Source: Miscanthus floridulus
Taxonomy: Eukaryota > Streptophyta > Magnoliopsida > Poales > Poaceae
NCBI RefSeq assembly: GCF_019320115.1
Contig: NC_089593.1
Location: 14,040,789 to 14,104,788, forward strand
Reading direction: 5' to 3'
Length of the DNA stretch: 64,000 nt
This document shows, in pieces, positions 1-11,446 of this stretch. Under the pieces are notes generated by a model, which saw only the letters and a list, made by a program, of their open reading frames with translations, did no database searches and had not been told where the DNA came from. Position 1 is the first letter of the stretch. Each line of letters starts with the position of its first letter. Made by a program: the position numbers and the translations under genes.

Positions 1-215
1 TAGTCTCGATTTGTAATACGAACGGGGACTAATTTCACCCTTTAGTCCTGGTTGTAACAGTTACTGAGGCTTGTCAATACGAGAAGCTTTAGTCCCAGTT
101 TGAGACACGAACCTGGACTAAAAGTGTGACTTTTAATCCCGGGTTGGGACACGAACCAAGACTAATGGTACATTTAGTCCTGGTTTGTGTCTCAAACCTG
201 GACTAAAGGTGCCTC
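1..215. repeat. Subterminal repeats of an outer CACTA element (left of nested CACTA-1)
   Basis: Diverged copies of the motif TTTAGTCCTGGTT and its reverse complement alternate through this stretch. The same motif reappears at 16130-16220, just beyond the right end of CACTA-1, so the two stretches belong to one older CACTA-type element split by CACTA-1. No coding sequence is visible. The left end of the outer element lies outside the window. Confidence 0.7.
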
Positions 216-510
216 CACTATGCCAGATTCACACAGTAGGAACGGGGACATTTTTACTGTAGGGGCGGCTGGGATTGGGGGTGCCCCTACAGTGGGTGTC
301 CTCGGACCCCAGCAGCCCAGCCGCCCCTACAGATGACACTGTAGGGGCGGCTGGTAACCTGAGCCACCCCTACAGTTGGGGCTGATCTGTAGGGGCAGTT
401 CAATCACCAACCGCCCCTATAGTGCCCATTTGTAGGGGTGGCTGTCACCAGCCGCCCCTGATGTTCGACTGTAGGGGTGGCTGAATCACCAGCCGCCCCT
501 ACTGATGGCG
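216..510. repeat. CACTA-1 left terminus and subterminal repeats
   Basis: From about 262 onward the 14-mer CTGTAGGGGCGGCT and its complement AGCCGCCCCTACAG occur about eight times in both orientations, spaced roughly 20-40 bp. In En/Spm such repeats are the binding sites of the TNPA protein. The inverted pairs can fold into short hairpins. Confidence 0.85.
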
Positions 511-514
511 CACG

Positions 515-523
515 AATAAATAG
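515..523 (+). promoter_or_regulatory. TATA-like box for the CACTA-1 TNP2 gene
   Basis: AATAAATAG lies directly after the last subterminal repeat. A probable leader exon follows (about 545-659), ending in the donor AAAAG|GTAAGG. A leader intron runs 660-1353, and its acceptor AAG immediately precedes the TNP2 ATG at 1354. The assignment rests on position and motif only. Confidence 0.5.
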
Positions 524-1353
524 CAGCCACCCCTTCGTTCACCTCGGGACACACTCTTCTACACAAAAAAGGTTGGAAGGCCTTTGGCTCCTCCTAAAAA
601 TTGCTTTACTAAGGGGAGAGGTTTTGATCTCAAATCCTTTGGTGGAGAGGCTCTAAAAGGTAAGGAAATGCTTCTCCAACTCTTTATTTGAAGTTTAATT
701 CGTTGGTTAGTGAGTAATTTGATTTTTGGTTTTCTCTCTCTTCCATGGAGCTTGAGCTAGTTATGAGTGAAATTGGACCCTAATTTTCACTATACTAGGG
801 TAAATTAGGTAGGGAAGTAAGATTGCACCATTTGTTAGTACATCTTTGTTGATTTTAGTGTAGTATTAGTGAAGTTTGATGCATGTGTCATGAAACCCTA
901 TATCTAGATCTAGATCTAGGATTTTGTTTTTTTTTCTTTTTCAATTTTTTCTTTATATGACTAGGGTTTGCATGTAGGCGAATGTGTAAGATTTTAATTG
1001 TTGCTAATGTGTAAAATATCCTCTACCATGGCTACTAATTATCATTTAATATTTATTTTGATTCCTTTCTATAATGTGTGTTTTTAATTAGTTATGGATA
1101 AATAGGCCATTAATTAATTATCCTCTACCATGAAATTGGAATGGAGTTTGCATGAAAGTTAGTGGATGAAATATTAAATGTTGCTAATTGTTTTCTTTGA
1201 AATTGTTTATTTGAACCAATTAATTTGTATTTTAAAATATTTGTGCATTAATAGTCAATTAATTAACTATCCTCTACTACCATGGTGCGTGTCTCAGGTA
1301 TATACAATTATTCTTGAGTAATATTCTTTCTTTGGTTATTTTGTTTCTATAAG

Positions 1354-4300
1354 ATGGACTACAGAAACTCTTGGATGTATGGTTTGTTAAGACATGACGC
1401 TCTTTTTCGTGATGAGGTGGACAAATTCATCAAAGCCGTAGAGAAGCATGCAGCGACGTTGAAAGAGAATAGTGACACGATTATTTGTCCCTGCAAAGAT
1501 TGCAAGAACCTTATTGCATTTCGAGATGTGAGTACCATCAAAGAATATCTGATTAGGAGAGGATTTGTTCTGGATTACACAGTGTGGATTCATCATGGTG
1601 AAACAGTGGTTGTTGATGACAGCGACGATGATCTAGCTGATGAAGCTGAAACCCAAGCATACTTGTTCCGATTCACAGACGATCTTGAGCAACAAATGGA
1701 TCGTGACTATGGCAATCAACGAGGTGGTGGCTTTGGCAATGAACAAGGTGGTGTCTTTGGCAATGAACAAGGTGGTGATGATGCTGGTGGTGCCAGCAAT
1801 GATGGCGAAGCACGTGAGGGGGATGCAGATGACAGTGACAACTTGGACGAAATGCTTGGGGCCTTTGGACCAGAAATATTAGAAAAGAGCAAGAGAGGTC
1901 TAGAAAATCTTGAGAAGGGCTGTCTAACATACTTCACACTGCTATGTTTTGTGCTTGAGCTACTCATCCTAAAGGCTAAGTACGGCTGGTCGGACTGCAG
2001 TTTCAATGATCTATTGTGCCTCATGTCATGGTTGCTCCCACGGCCGAACACAGTTCCTGCCAACACATACCAAGCGAAGAAGGTTATAAGTCCACTCACA
2101 TTGGGGGTCAAAAAAATCCATGTATGCCCCAACCACTGTATCCTTTTTCGGCGTGGCACATCATTCGAGACTTTAGATACATGTCCTAGGTGTGGGGCTA
2201 GTCGGTACAAGAACAATGACCTTCAAAGTGGGGTGGAAGCCTCCATAGGAAAGAGGAAGAAGGGTGGGAAGAAGGTGGTGCAAGAATCTCAGCCCTCAGA
2301 GGAAACTCCATTAGGCAACGATGCAAATAAGAGAAGAATTCCTACCCTAGTTATGTGGTACTTGCCAGTGACCGACCGCTTGAGGCGTATGTTCCTAAAC
2401 CCTAAGGAAGCCACACTGATGACATGGTGGGATGATGAGCGCAAGGTGGATGATGATACGATCGCACACCCAGCCGATTGTAGCCAGTGGCAAGCGTTCA
2501 ATGCCAAGTACAAAGCAGAATTCAGTGATGACCCACGAAATGTACGGTTTGGCTTGAGCACCAATGGAATGAATCCCTTCAATGAGAGGATGATCGACCA
2601 CAGCACATGGCCAGTCATCTTGACCATGTACAACCTCCCAACGTATTTGTGTCAGAAGAGGAAGTACCTTCTCACCATTCTTATCTCTGACCCCAAACAA
2701 CCAGGCATTGATATAGACGTGTTCTTTGAGCCTCTGATGCAAGAAATGGAGGGGCTATGGAGGTATGGGGAGCCGATGTACGATGCATTTCGGCGGGAGG
2801 ACTTCATATGCAAAGCAATAATATTTGTTACTACCAATGATTACCCCACGTTGTTTGCCCTGTCTGGACAGTTCAAAGGCAAGATTGGATGCTTAGTCTG
2901 TTTGGATGGTACTAAATGGGTGCTCCTAGATGGATCCAGGAAGATAGTTTACATAAGGAACCAGCGCTTCTTAAAGACAGGTCACAAGTACCATGGCAAA
3001 TTATACCTAAGATACTATGGCAACATTCCGAAGGATGAACCCCCTCTAGAGAGACATCGTAATGGAGAACATGTGTTCAGAATGGTCCAAAACATACATG
3101 TCGTCTATGGAAAGAAGAATCCGGATGGAACAATCAGAGATAGAAGCACACCTCCCATCGAAGGCGTACCATTCAAGAAGCAATTGATCTTCTTTCAGTA
3201 CCTGCCTTATTGGCCAGACCTAGAGGTCCCCCATGCCATTGATGCGATGCATGTGCAGAAGAATGTCTTTGAGAGTCTCATGGCTACCTTGATAGACACG
3301 GGCAAGTCAAAGGATGGTCTCAGATCATGGAAAGACATGGTGCAGCTGAACGTGATGTGGGAGCTTTGGCCGGTACAGCAAGATAATGGCAAGTACAGTC
3401 TTCCCACGGCTAGCTTCAACCTAACCCTAGAGGAGAGGAGAGCTATATGCAATTTCCTTCGGGGGCTTAGAGTGCCGACTGGGTTTTCGACGAACCTGAA
3501 GAAGCTAGTGTCGATGAAGGACCTATCATTAACATACTGCAAGGCTCACGATTGTCATGTGATGCTGACAGTGTTCCTACCAATTGCAATCAGGGCTATA
3601 AAGCTAGAGTTCCTAAAGATGGCCATCACCCGCATGTGCTACTTCTTTTCGAAGATCTCACAGAAGACGATTCACAGGTAAGAGCTGAGTGACCTACATG
3701 AATTCATGGTGGAGACCCAGAACCAGCTAGAGATGTGTTTACCTCCCACTTTTTTTGATATAATGGTACATCTCCTGATTCACCTAGTTCATCAGATCGA
3801 GGCACTGGGTCCTAGCTTCTTGCATGAAATGTGGTCCTACGAGCGGTTCATGTCGGTTCTAAGCCGATACATGCATAACCGAACACACCCAGAGGGCTCC
3901 ATGATAGAGGGTTACAATTCTGAAGAAGTCGTCGAGTGCTGCCAAGATTGGCTAAAAGTTCGGAGAGGGATTGGTAATCCCGATTCTCGTCACAAGGGAA
4001 GGCTAGCTGGGAAGGGCACAAGTGGTAGGAAAGTGTTCCTCGACAATGATTACAGAGAGGTGAGTCGAGCACATTACAGTGTCTTGTAGAGTATGGCAGT
4101 GATGCAACCATACATTGATGAACACATGGCTATCATTATGGCCGAGAGGAATAGCCATTCAGATGATTGGGGTCATGAAACAACATAAGCAACGCCTGAC
4201 ATCATGGTTGAAGGACCAGAACATACAGCCTAGAGAAACCATAGATTCTATTACCATCAGTCGGTTGGCGGCTGGGCCATCGAAATAGGTGACGTCTTGG

Positions 4301-4846
4301 AATGCTTATGACATCAATGGGTACACATACTATACCGACACAAAGGACAGGAAATCTGTGAATCAGAACAGCGGCGTCCGAATAGAGGCTCTCGACGGAG
4401 TGGGGCGAAAGGTCCTGTACTTTGGTATAATTGAAGATATATGGGAACTTGACTATGGAAGGGATATAAAGGTGGCCCTATTTCGATGCCGCTGGATCAA
4501 GCAACATCAATTCAATGAGATCGGACAGAGAGTCGTCGACCTCCAGAATGTAGGCTACCAGGATGACCCTTGGGTGCTAGCTAAACGTGTCGCGCAAGTC
4601 TTCTATATGCCTGACCCGCAAAGTAACCTTCCTCCAAAGAAGACAAAGCACGTGGTGGCCTCTGGGAAACAACATATCATCGGAGTTGATGGCGTGGACG
4701 ATGTTGAAGCTTACAATAAGTGCGATGAGATGCCGCTATTCACAGACTTTTGTAAGAAGATCGAGGCTGTGGAAAAGAACCTGCCCAAAGATGTATTGCC
4801 ATGGGAACGAAAAGGTGTCAAGGGGAAAGTTGTCACGGTGGGCTAG
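1354..4846 (+). pseudogene. TNP2-like CACTA transposase (broken)
   Basis: The first open stretch (1354-3681, 775 codons) starts with the transposase-associated domain (Cys45, Cys47, Cys50 in CPCKDCK), then an acidic Gly/Asp-rich linker, a CPRCGASRYK zinc motif near 283-293 and the TNP2 catalytic core. A C-terminal DUF4218-like part follows (3682-4089), then a DUF4216-like part (4289-4846, with YDINGYTYYT). In-frame stops lie at 3679 (TAA), 4087 (TAG) and 4286 (TAG). The reading frame also shifts once between 4090 and 4175. At codon 404 (2563-2565) the family's conserved DG.NPF motif reads NG, so a probable catalytic Asp is Asn. The protein would bind and cut the element's ends; this copy is very unlikely to be active. 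Confidence 0.9.
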
Positions 4847-4856
4847 CTAGTTTATG

Positions 4857-5056
4857 TAAGTGTGTCAGTGTTTGTAAGACTATATTCATGTATGTGTGTG
4901 TGAGACTACATTTATGTATGTGTGTGTGAGACTACATTCATGTATGTATGTGTGAGACGATATTCATGTATGTGAGACTACATTTATGTATGTGTGTTTG
5001 AAACTACATTTATGTGTGTGTGTGTTTGAGACTACATTCACATATGTTTATGTGAA
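4857..5056. repeat. TG-rich minisatellite after TNP2
   Basis: About six imperfect copies of a 26-32 bp unit containing GTGTGAGACTACATT lie directly after the TNP2 stop, in the 3' untranslated or downstream region. No coding content is seen. Confidence 0.7.
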
Positions 5057-6570
5057 CAATGTGTACTAAGAATTTATGAAATTACCAAAATTAAAGTTGT
5101 AGATCTCCATGAGTTATTCAATTTTGGTATTCATTACTTTTTCTGTTGAAATGATTTGGGGGTCCAAATTATGGTTTCAACTTGTCTTTTTTCAAATTTC
5201 AAAATTTGAAAGGTTCAAATTTAGTCAAATGACAAAATAACCAAAATAAAGTTGTAGATCTTGATGAGTTGAACAACTTTTGTATTCATCACTTTTACAT
5301 CTGAAATCATTTAGGGTTTGAAAATTTGGTTTGAACTTGTTAAATTTTAAATTTTAAAATGTGTAAAACATTGTCACATCCAAGTTTGATCAAACTTAAA
5401 TGCTGAAGCATGATTTTAGAAATTTTTAGGAAAAAAAAATCATCATATTTGGAGTTAGTATGAGGGAAAACAACTAGTTACAAAGTTTACCCACAGATTA
5501 AAAAGAGAAATCACACTGTTCTTGATGATACTTACATTATCACAGTGAACAGTGCGATTTCTTTTTTTAATCTGTGGGTCAACTTTATAACTAGTTTTTC
5601 TTCCTCATACTAACTCCAAATCTGATGATTTTTTTTCTAAAATTTTCTAAAATCATTCTCTATCAATTTATTTTGTTGGTTTTGTCAATATATACATATG
5701 AAAAGTTTAAGCAATTTAAATTTTGAATTTCAAAAAAATACAACTTCGAAAAAGATTTTGGTACCCCAAATGATTTCAGCTGAAAAACTGATAAATACCA
5801 AAGTTGAATAACTCATCAAGATCTACAACTTTTGTATTGGTCATTTCTTCATATGACAAAGTGGTAATGACATTGTTCACAAATATGACACATATCTCAT
5901 AAGATTTTATAAACTATATGAAATATGTGTAAGATTAGTGAACAATGTGTGCTAAGAATTTGTCAAATGAAGAAATGATAAAAATAAAAGTTGTAGATAT
6001 TCATAAGTTGAACAACTTTGGTATATATAACTTTTTATGTTGAAATCAATTTTGGTCTCAAATTTTGGTTCGAACTTGTAGTTTTTTGAAAATTTCAAAT
6101 TTGAAAAGTTCAAATTTTGTCAAATGACAAGATGACTAAAATAAAAGTTTTATATATTAATGAGTTGAACAACTTTGGTATTCAACACTTTTTATGTTGA
6201 AATTATTTTGGGTCTCAAATTTTGGTTCGAACTTGTCTTTTTTTTAAATTTCAAATTTGAAAGGTTCAAATTTTGTCAAATGACAAGATGACCAAGATAA
6301 AAGTTGAAGATCTTCATGATCTCTACAACTTTGATGTTTATCAAATTTTCATTTGAGATCATTTGTTGTCTCAAAATTATTTTAGTAGTTTTGATCTTAT
6401 TTTTTTAAAATTTAATTTTTTCCCATTTTAAAGGTTCAATTTTGCAATTTTAAACTGTTGTAGTTGTTTTAGTTATTGTATATGTACATATATTTATAAA
6501 AAAATAATTATAAAATTTTGTACTGTATTATTTATTATTTACATGTGAATAATTAATTTTGATTTAGAAT
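5057..6570. repeat. AT-rich block of repeated units around AAAGTTGTAGATCT
   Basis: Diverged units of about 110-130 bp recur in both orientations. Each holds AAAGTTGTAGATCT, a GAGTTGAACAACTTTGGTAT-like segment and an AAATTTGAAAGGTTCAAAT-like segment. A near-perfect palindrome sits in the middle (5410-5656). No open frame of interest is present. Confidence 0.65.
5410..5656. repeat. Long inverted repeat, about 110-bp arms
   Basis: The left arm (5410-5521) and right arm (5547-5656) are reverse complements at roughly 90 percent by eye and are separated by about 25 bp. Both arms contain TTTGGAGTTAGTATGAGG or its complement. A transcript would form a long hairpin. It could be a small fold-back element inside CACTA-1 or part of the element itself. 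Confidence 0.8.
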
Positions 6571-6587
6571 TTTAAAAAAATAATTCA

Positions 6588-6738
6588 ACTGTAGGGGTGG
6601 CTGATAACCTCAGCCGCCCCTACAGCGGCTCTGAGGTATTTTAAAAAAAATTCGACTGTAGGGGCGGCTTATAACCTCAGCCGCCCCTACGGCGGCTCTG
6701 TAGGGGCGGCTTATAACCTCAGCCGCCCCTACAGAGGC
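6588..6738. repeat. Internal cluster of the CACTA-1 terminal repeat
   Basis: Three inverted pairs of CTGTAGGGGCGGCT/AGCCGCCCCTACAG lie about 6.4 kb inside the element, far from either end. They are followed at once by a TATA-like box and a GC-rich leader. The position suggests a regulatory use of the transposase-binding repeat. Confidence 0.85.
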
Positions 6739-6745
6739 TTTGAGG

Positions 6746-6753
6746 TATTTAAG
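6746..6753 (+). promoter_or_regulatory. TATA-like box after the internal repeat cluster
   Basis: TATTTAAG lies about 10 bp after the last internal repeat. A GC-rich, CT-rich leader-like stretch follows (6760-7252). It may drive the downstream TNPA-like/Ulp1 gene, with the captured host fragments lying in its first intron; that is inference from position. Confidence 0.4.
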
Positions 6754-6759
6754 TGTGAC

Positions 6760-7660
6760 CGTCGCTTTGGGCGAAATCATACACTTACCGTCAGGCTCAC
6801 CGCCGGCGCCGCTGCACCGCCGCACCTGCACCACCGTCGCCAGCCCCTCCCTGACCCCTCCACCGCCTCCTCCATTGTCTCTCCTGACCCCAACCGCCGC
6901 CCCCGCCCCATCCACCTCCGTCCCTGCCCTCTCCGCCAGCTAGGGTTCGCACGGCTAGGGTTCGCCGGTTCGCATGGCTAGGGTTCGCCGGTCCGTCAAG
7001 AGAAGCGTCGCCGCCCCTGCCCTCTCCACCGGCACGGTGTGTCGGCGTCTGGCGAGGCGACCGAAATCACTGGTGGGGAGGTGACGTCTTTCCCCCGCTG
7101 AACTAGTCCGGTGGCCGCGTCCTCCTCCTCGTGGCTCCGATCCTCCGTCCCCCCTAAGCGGTGCGCGTGCCAGCGACAACCTGCCGTCAGCCGGCCGGAA
7201 GGGGGGACAGTACGTCTGCTCTTGCCGGGAGCCGTCCAGCAGGCAAGTTCCACCCCCCCCCCCCCCCCCCCCCCCCACTTTCTTCTTTCCGTTCCATTGT
7301 AAACGTGTATGCTTGCCCTTTTAGAATGTTGAATTTTTTTGATTGAATTTCATGCTTTCTGATGATTGCTCAGGTCATCTAAGAACTTCCATTTGTTAGC
7401 AGTTAACTTGTCTATATTTGATTTAGCAAATTGCTTTTGATGCTATTAAGATGTGCTCATATTTGTTTCTAGTAAGAAAAAAAAATCAATATTATATTAT
7501 TCCAATAATACTGTGTGCTATTCATATCTGACACTCTGCTACATTGGTCCAAGCATTAGCGTAACATTTGCAGTAATGTCTTTTGCATTTCTTTGCCTTA
7601 AGCTAATTAATTAGCGTAACATTCTTACCAGTGGCAGTTAGAAGTCACTGTATTACAAAA
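6760..7660. other. GC-rich leader-like region, then AT-rich intron-like DNA
   Basis: 6760-7252 is GC-rich with short open frames of skewed composition on both strands and no recognisable domain. A pure run of 24 C lies at 7253-7276. From 7280 the composition drops to intron-like AT-rich DNA that continues into the captured translocator fragment. No gene can be assigned with confidence. Confidence 0.5.
7253..7276 (+). repeat. Poly-C tract (C24)
   Basis: An uninterrupted run of 24 cytosines. Such tracts slip in replication and are prone to sequencing and assembly error; the complementary strand can form G-quadruplex structures. Confidence 0.95.
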
Positions 7661-9816
7661 TTACGTATCTTCCTCCTCAAATTCATCCTGATATTCCAAG
7701 TCGTCTAGAATAATGTACTTGACGTCACCAGTAAATGGAGGAGAGTTGACGTCATCCTCATTTGTCTGGCCCCTTTTGAATTTCTCATACCTGTGATTAG
7801 AGACGAAATATTGTTACACCATGACAAGGTAACTTCATTATATGGTGTCCAGTGAGTTTAGCTACTTATTAGTTATGATCAGAGGAAGTAGTATGTTAAT
7901 ATGTTCACAATGCATCCAAAAGTTACTCAAATGCACAACAGTAAGTTTACAACAATATCAAGAAAGTGAAACTTTTTATGACATTACAGGTTTGGGTATC
8001 CTTTGCTTTTCTTTCTTTTTTTGGAAATTGCTTGATGTAAATGAACCTATAAATTTGTGTACATGCAACTACTGGTACAGAATCACTAATGTGACTGCAC
8101 TGTTCTCAATAGCGATTGTGACCACTGGTAATGGAGCTAATACTTTATTTTGGAAATACAATTGACTGCATAACAACTTGATTGCCAATCTTGCTGCTCA
8201 CCTTTTTGCCCTCATCCCAAAACGGTGGGCTAACAAGCTTTACAGTGAGGGAGGGGAGCAATGGATGAGCTTACATGGATTCAAGATTTAGTGAGAGCTT
8301 TATCTGTGGCAGCCCTGACAGAGTATCTTGATCTTTCCTCTTTGGGACCTATTGTCTGTAGTAGTCCTTCAACTACTATAATTCAACTAGCCATAAGAGA
8401 TTAACTTTATCGTTCACTTATTTCAGCATCCACGACCACTGGCTAGTACGATATCTATGCTACGCTTCTCTGAGCAGTTATATTTTAAAATTCTAAACAA
8501 CCAACACCGCATAAACCATCTACCATTACCTACTCAGACTACAATGCAGGCTATAACTTGACTATTGACGGAAAAGTTCAGTTTATGTTTAGCATTTTAA
8601 CCTGAGTCGAGCTATTCTTGATGGTTACAATGTTAATTCTGAACAAATAAACATCTCTGATATTACTTCCTGGGACTAAAATGCAGGCAATAACTTCCCA
8701 CAAGAAAAAAAATGATAGTTTTAACTTGACCAAATGTTAAGGGAAGATGTTTCAGTTTATCTGTTTGGCATTTCCCTCTTAGCCTGGGGTGAGCAAAAGT
8801 TTTGCTTGTAGGAATTAAGGACTTTGAAATCTCATTGTGCTGTGCAGGAGTTGATCTTGGAAAGGAGTACTTACTTGTACCAATTGAACAAGCTAACACC
8901 AACCATAATGGTGAAAAGACCAAACCCTTTCAACCAAGTAAATTCATCATGGAAATAAAATACCGCAACCTGGAAGACCAAGGTAAATAGATCATTCATA
9001 AGAGCCATTAGAAACTAAATTCATGTAATTATAAATTACATGGAGCCTAGGAATTCCATACAGCCTATTTCCTAATATTTGGGGTTATCAAACTTTTTCA
9101 TGCTAGTGTTAGCAGACAACTAATGTGTTTAGCCTTGACGTAACTCTGCTGATACTTTATAGCTTCCATCTAACATTGTCTACCAAAAATCGAAGGTACT
9201 TGTTGGGGTTTTTCCTTTCTTTCTTTCTTTGAATGATTTGTATGCACAAACAATGAACTGCTTCCAGTTTTTTACTGTTCAAGACTTGTTAGCTTCTCTA
9301 CCATGCATGAGCCACTCAATTGTCAACCAAGTGTATCAAGCTGATGTTTGTTTCAGATGAAGTGTAGTTCATGGTTGACAAGCAGTTCACAAAATCCAGA
9401 TTCCACAGCAAAGCAAGAAAATAAATAGGAGGATAACTTTAGAAAGGATCAATTTTAAATATTACCAAAATGGTTACAGCTTCTTTTACTACCCCAGCTA
9501 TCGTCACGGTTATGGCACTTGTTGCTGAAATAAGTATATACTCTGTTAACACCTGCAGTTAGAATCAAAAGACCATGAAATATCCGATAATTACTGAAAG
9601 TACATGTCCCAGATCATGTAAAACTCGTTACCATGAAAAAAGCTAAGGATCCTCCGATAAGCATAAGTAAGAAACTGCGCATGACATGCCAAGGGTTATC
9701 GAAATATGAATTCTTTTGAAATTCACTCCAAGGATCCAGTAATAGAGATAGTATCATCGTGGCTATGGCCATCACTGGTGTAACATGGCTCATCAAGGTA
9801 ATTGGATTCTTCAGGC
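7661..9816 (-). pseudogene. Captured 3' part of a sugar-phosphate/nucleotide-sugar translocator gene (DMT/TPT family)
   Basis: Four minus-strand exons are visible: 9816-9632, 9552-9466, 8969-8875 and 7790-7661, all joined by canonical GT-AG sites in a single reading frame that ends with TAA at 7663-7661. In order they encode GLKNPITLMSHVTPVMAIAT with membrane helices, TEYILISATSAITVTIAG, a segment with FHDEFTWLKG and VGVSLFNWYK, and an acidic tail with YEKFKRGQTNEDD and YIILDDLEYQDEF. This matches the C-terminal half of plant transporters like Arabidopsis At1g06470, from knowledge of the family. The N-terminal exons are missing. The fragment lies inside CACTA-1, antisense to its genes, and has no stop or frameshift, which suggests recent capture. 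Confidence 0.88.
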
Positions 9817-10252
9817 CTGCAAAAGGAAGATAGTTCATTGATTACCAATAATCAATTCATAATTTTTAACTGAATAGTATTGGTCCCACTTTTATCAAAA
9901 CTTAGGACACAAGCTGGAGTCAGATATACGGAATGGCTCAAGCAGAAACCAGAGCGGCAGAGCCCCCATTTGTGTGAAGTGTTCTTCCTAAATCAACAGC
10001 ATCTGATGCTGTATACCATTTGGGATCAAATTATATCAACTGTTTTGTTCTGCCACTTGATTCACTATTAAATGGCCAAACAGTGCCTTCAGAAAGAGAG
10101 GGTAGAGTTCTCCACTAATTCTTAGGTTCTAACTTTTGAACACCACGCCTCATCTGGTAGAGATAGACTTACCATATCCTACTGATCAAACCACAGATGA
10201 ACAATCATTAGGGAGTGCACATACATGAAATGTAGCTTATATATCCAGTTGG

Positions 10253-10650
10253 TCAAGCCACAAATTTGAGGCAGCGTGTATCATTGTGTATGACTTGACA
10301 GCGGCAAGAACAGAACCTTGTTCCACACCTCACACATGTGTAGTTTGCAGAACTACCACAGACTGAACAGCAGTGCCATCGAGATGAAGTGCTCGGTGGA
10401 CCCACAGCAGCTCTCAAATATGTTGGGACATGAGGAGGCAGTGATTCCAGATTTGCCTGTCACAGTTCTAGATGAAAATCTTTTAAGTACCCTCCTTAGA
10501 AAATAAACATGACGAGAAAGAAACTTATAGCACAAGGTTACTTACTTCTTGTAAGACATCCATGAAAGATCTTGCCGCCCTCTTCTCCAAAGCTTTTCCT
10601 TGCCTTGTCTTGCGTTTCATAATCTTTGGACTGCTTCTTTTGCACGAAGA
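10253..10650 (-). pseudogene. Captured 3' part of a SWC6/SEF-like HIT zinc-finger gene
   Basis: Two minus-strand exons, 10650-10546 (35 codons) and 10456-10253 (67 codons plus TGA), are joined by canonical splice sites in frame. The first encodes KRKTRQGKALEKRAARSF and MDVLQE. The second begins ANLESLPPHVPTYLRAAVGP and ends in a HIT-type zinc finger with CSVCG, CVRCGTRFCSCRC and HNDTRCLKFVA. This is the C-terminal half of the plant SWC6/SEF (ZNHIT1/Vps71) subunit of the SWR1 complex, which deposits histone H2A.Z. The N-terminal exons are absent. It lies about 440 bp upstream of the captured translocator fragment in the same orientation, inside CACTA-1. The frame is intact. Confidence 0.88.
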
Positions 10651-11446
10651 CTGTAGAAATGAAATTCGAAAACAAAAGATGGCTTACATCATCGAACTGT
10701 AGTTATCAGTGGGTAGAGCATTTGAGTCACCTTATAAATAATTTGTGGGTTGTTTGTTCATGCCAGATTGCCAGACGTGTTGAAGCAAAAGTACGTTTCA
10801 AATATTTGCATCGAAGGATAGTTTTATATTCTTATTTATTTAAGTATACTGGAGTGGTGTTGTGATGACACAGTTTAGTTGTTTTAAATTAAACTTTTTA
10901 GCAGCCCAGCATGTTGTCTGCCGAGAAAGTAGAAAGCACCGAAGTGAATAAGCGATTTCCTTTCCTCTGAAATCTTGCATGCTTAATACTTGACTTAGTT
11001 CTTCGCAATTTAGTGTCATGATGATCCAAAGTAGCCAGTGGACTCTTCCTTTTATCTTGCTTTTCCCATATGGCTGACCAGGTCCCTTACTTTAGTAGGT
11101 TATTGATTCTAATGCCTTTTGGAGCCAGATAGCAAATTGTGATCCACTGTGTTGCGATCAGTGGCATACCACTTCTACAGTTAGGTTCTCAGTGACCAAA
11201 TAGCTTTATCAGCAGCAGTGGTTCCATGCTGACTACCTATTGTAATCTGTCTAAAATTTTGTCATACTATGAAAATGCACCTATATACTGTGAAAATGCA
11301 TCTATATGCTGACTACTAGTACTACTACAAGTACTACTACTAGTAGTACTACTACTAGTACTAGTACTACTACTTCTACCACTAGTACTACTACTTCTAC
11401 TACTTATACTACTTTTTTTCTTGCATCCCTTAGAACAAGGCACGAA
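10651..11446. other. Non-coding stretch between captured genes and TNPA-like gene
   Basis: Intron-like sequence with no supported gene. It ends with an ACT/AGT-type microsatellite (11308-11412), a T-rich tract and a probable splice acceptor (CATCCCTTAG, ending at 11433) just before the ATG at 11447. Confidence 0.5.
11308..11412. repeat. Imperfect ACT trinucleotide microsatellite
   Basis: ACT/AGT triplets repeat with interruptions for about 105 bp. They produce a spurious Ser/Thr-rich reading frame on the plus strand. Confidence 0.9.

Noticed and set aside
6610..7346. Frames on both strands after the CACTA-1 internal repeats
   Set aside because: GC-biased composition with Pro/Gly/Arg-rich translations only; kept as leader-like DNA.
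10318..10865. Plus-strand frames of 62 and 79 codons
   Set aside because: They are antisense shadows of, or lie beside, the captured HIT zinc-finger exons on the minus strand, which have splice sites and clear homology.
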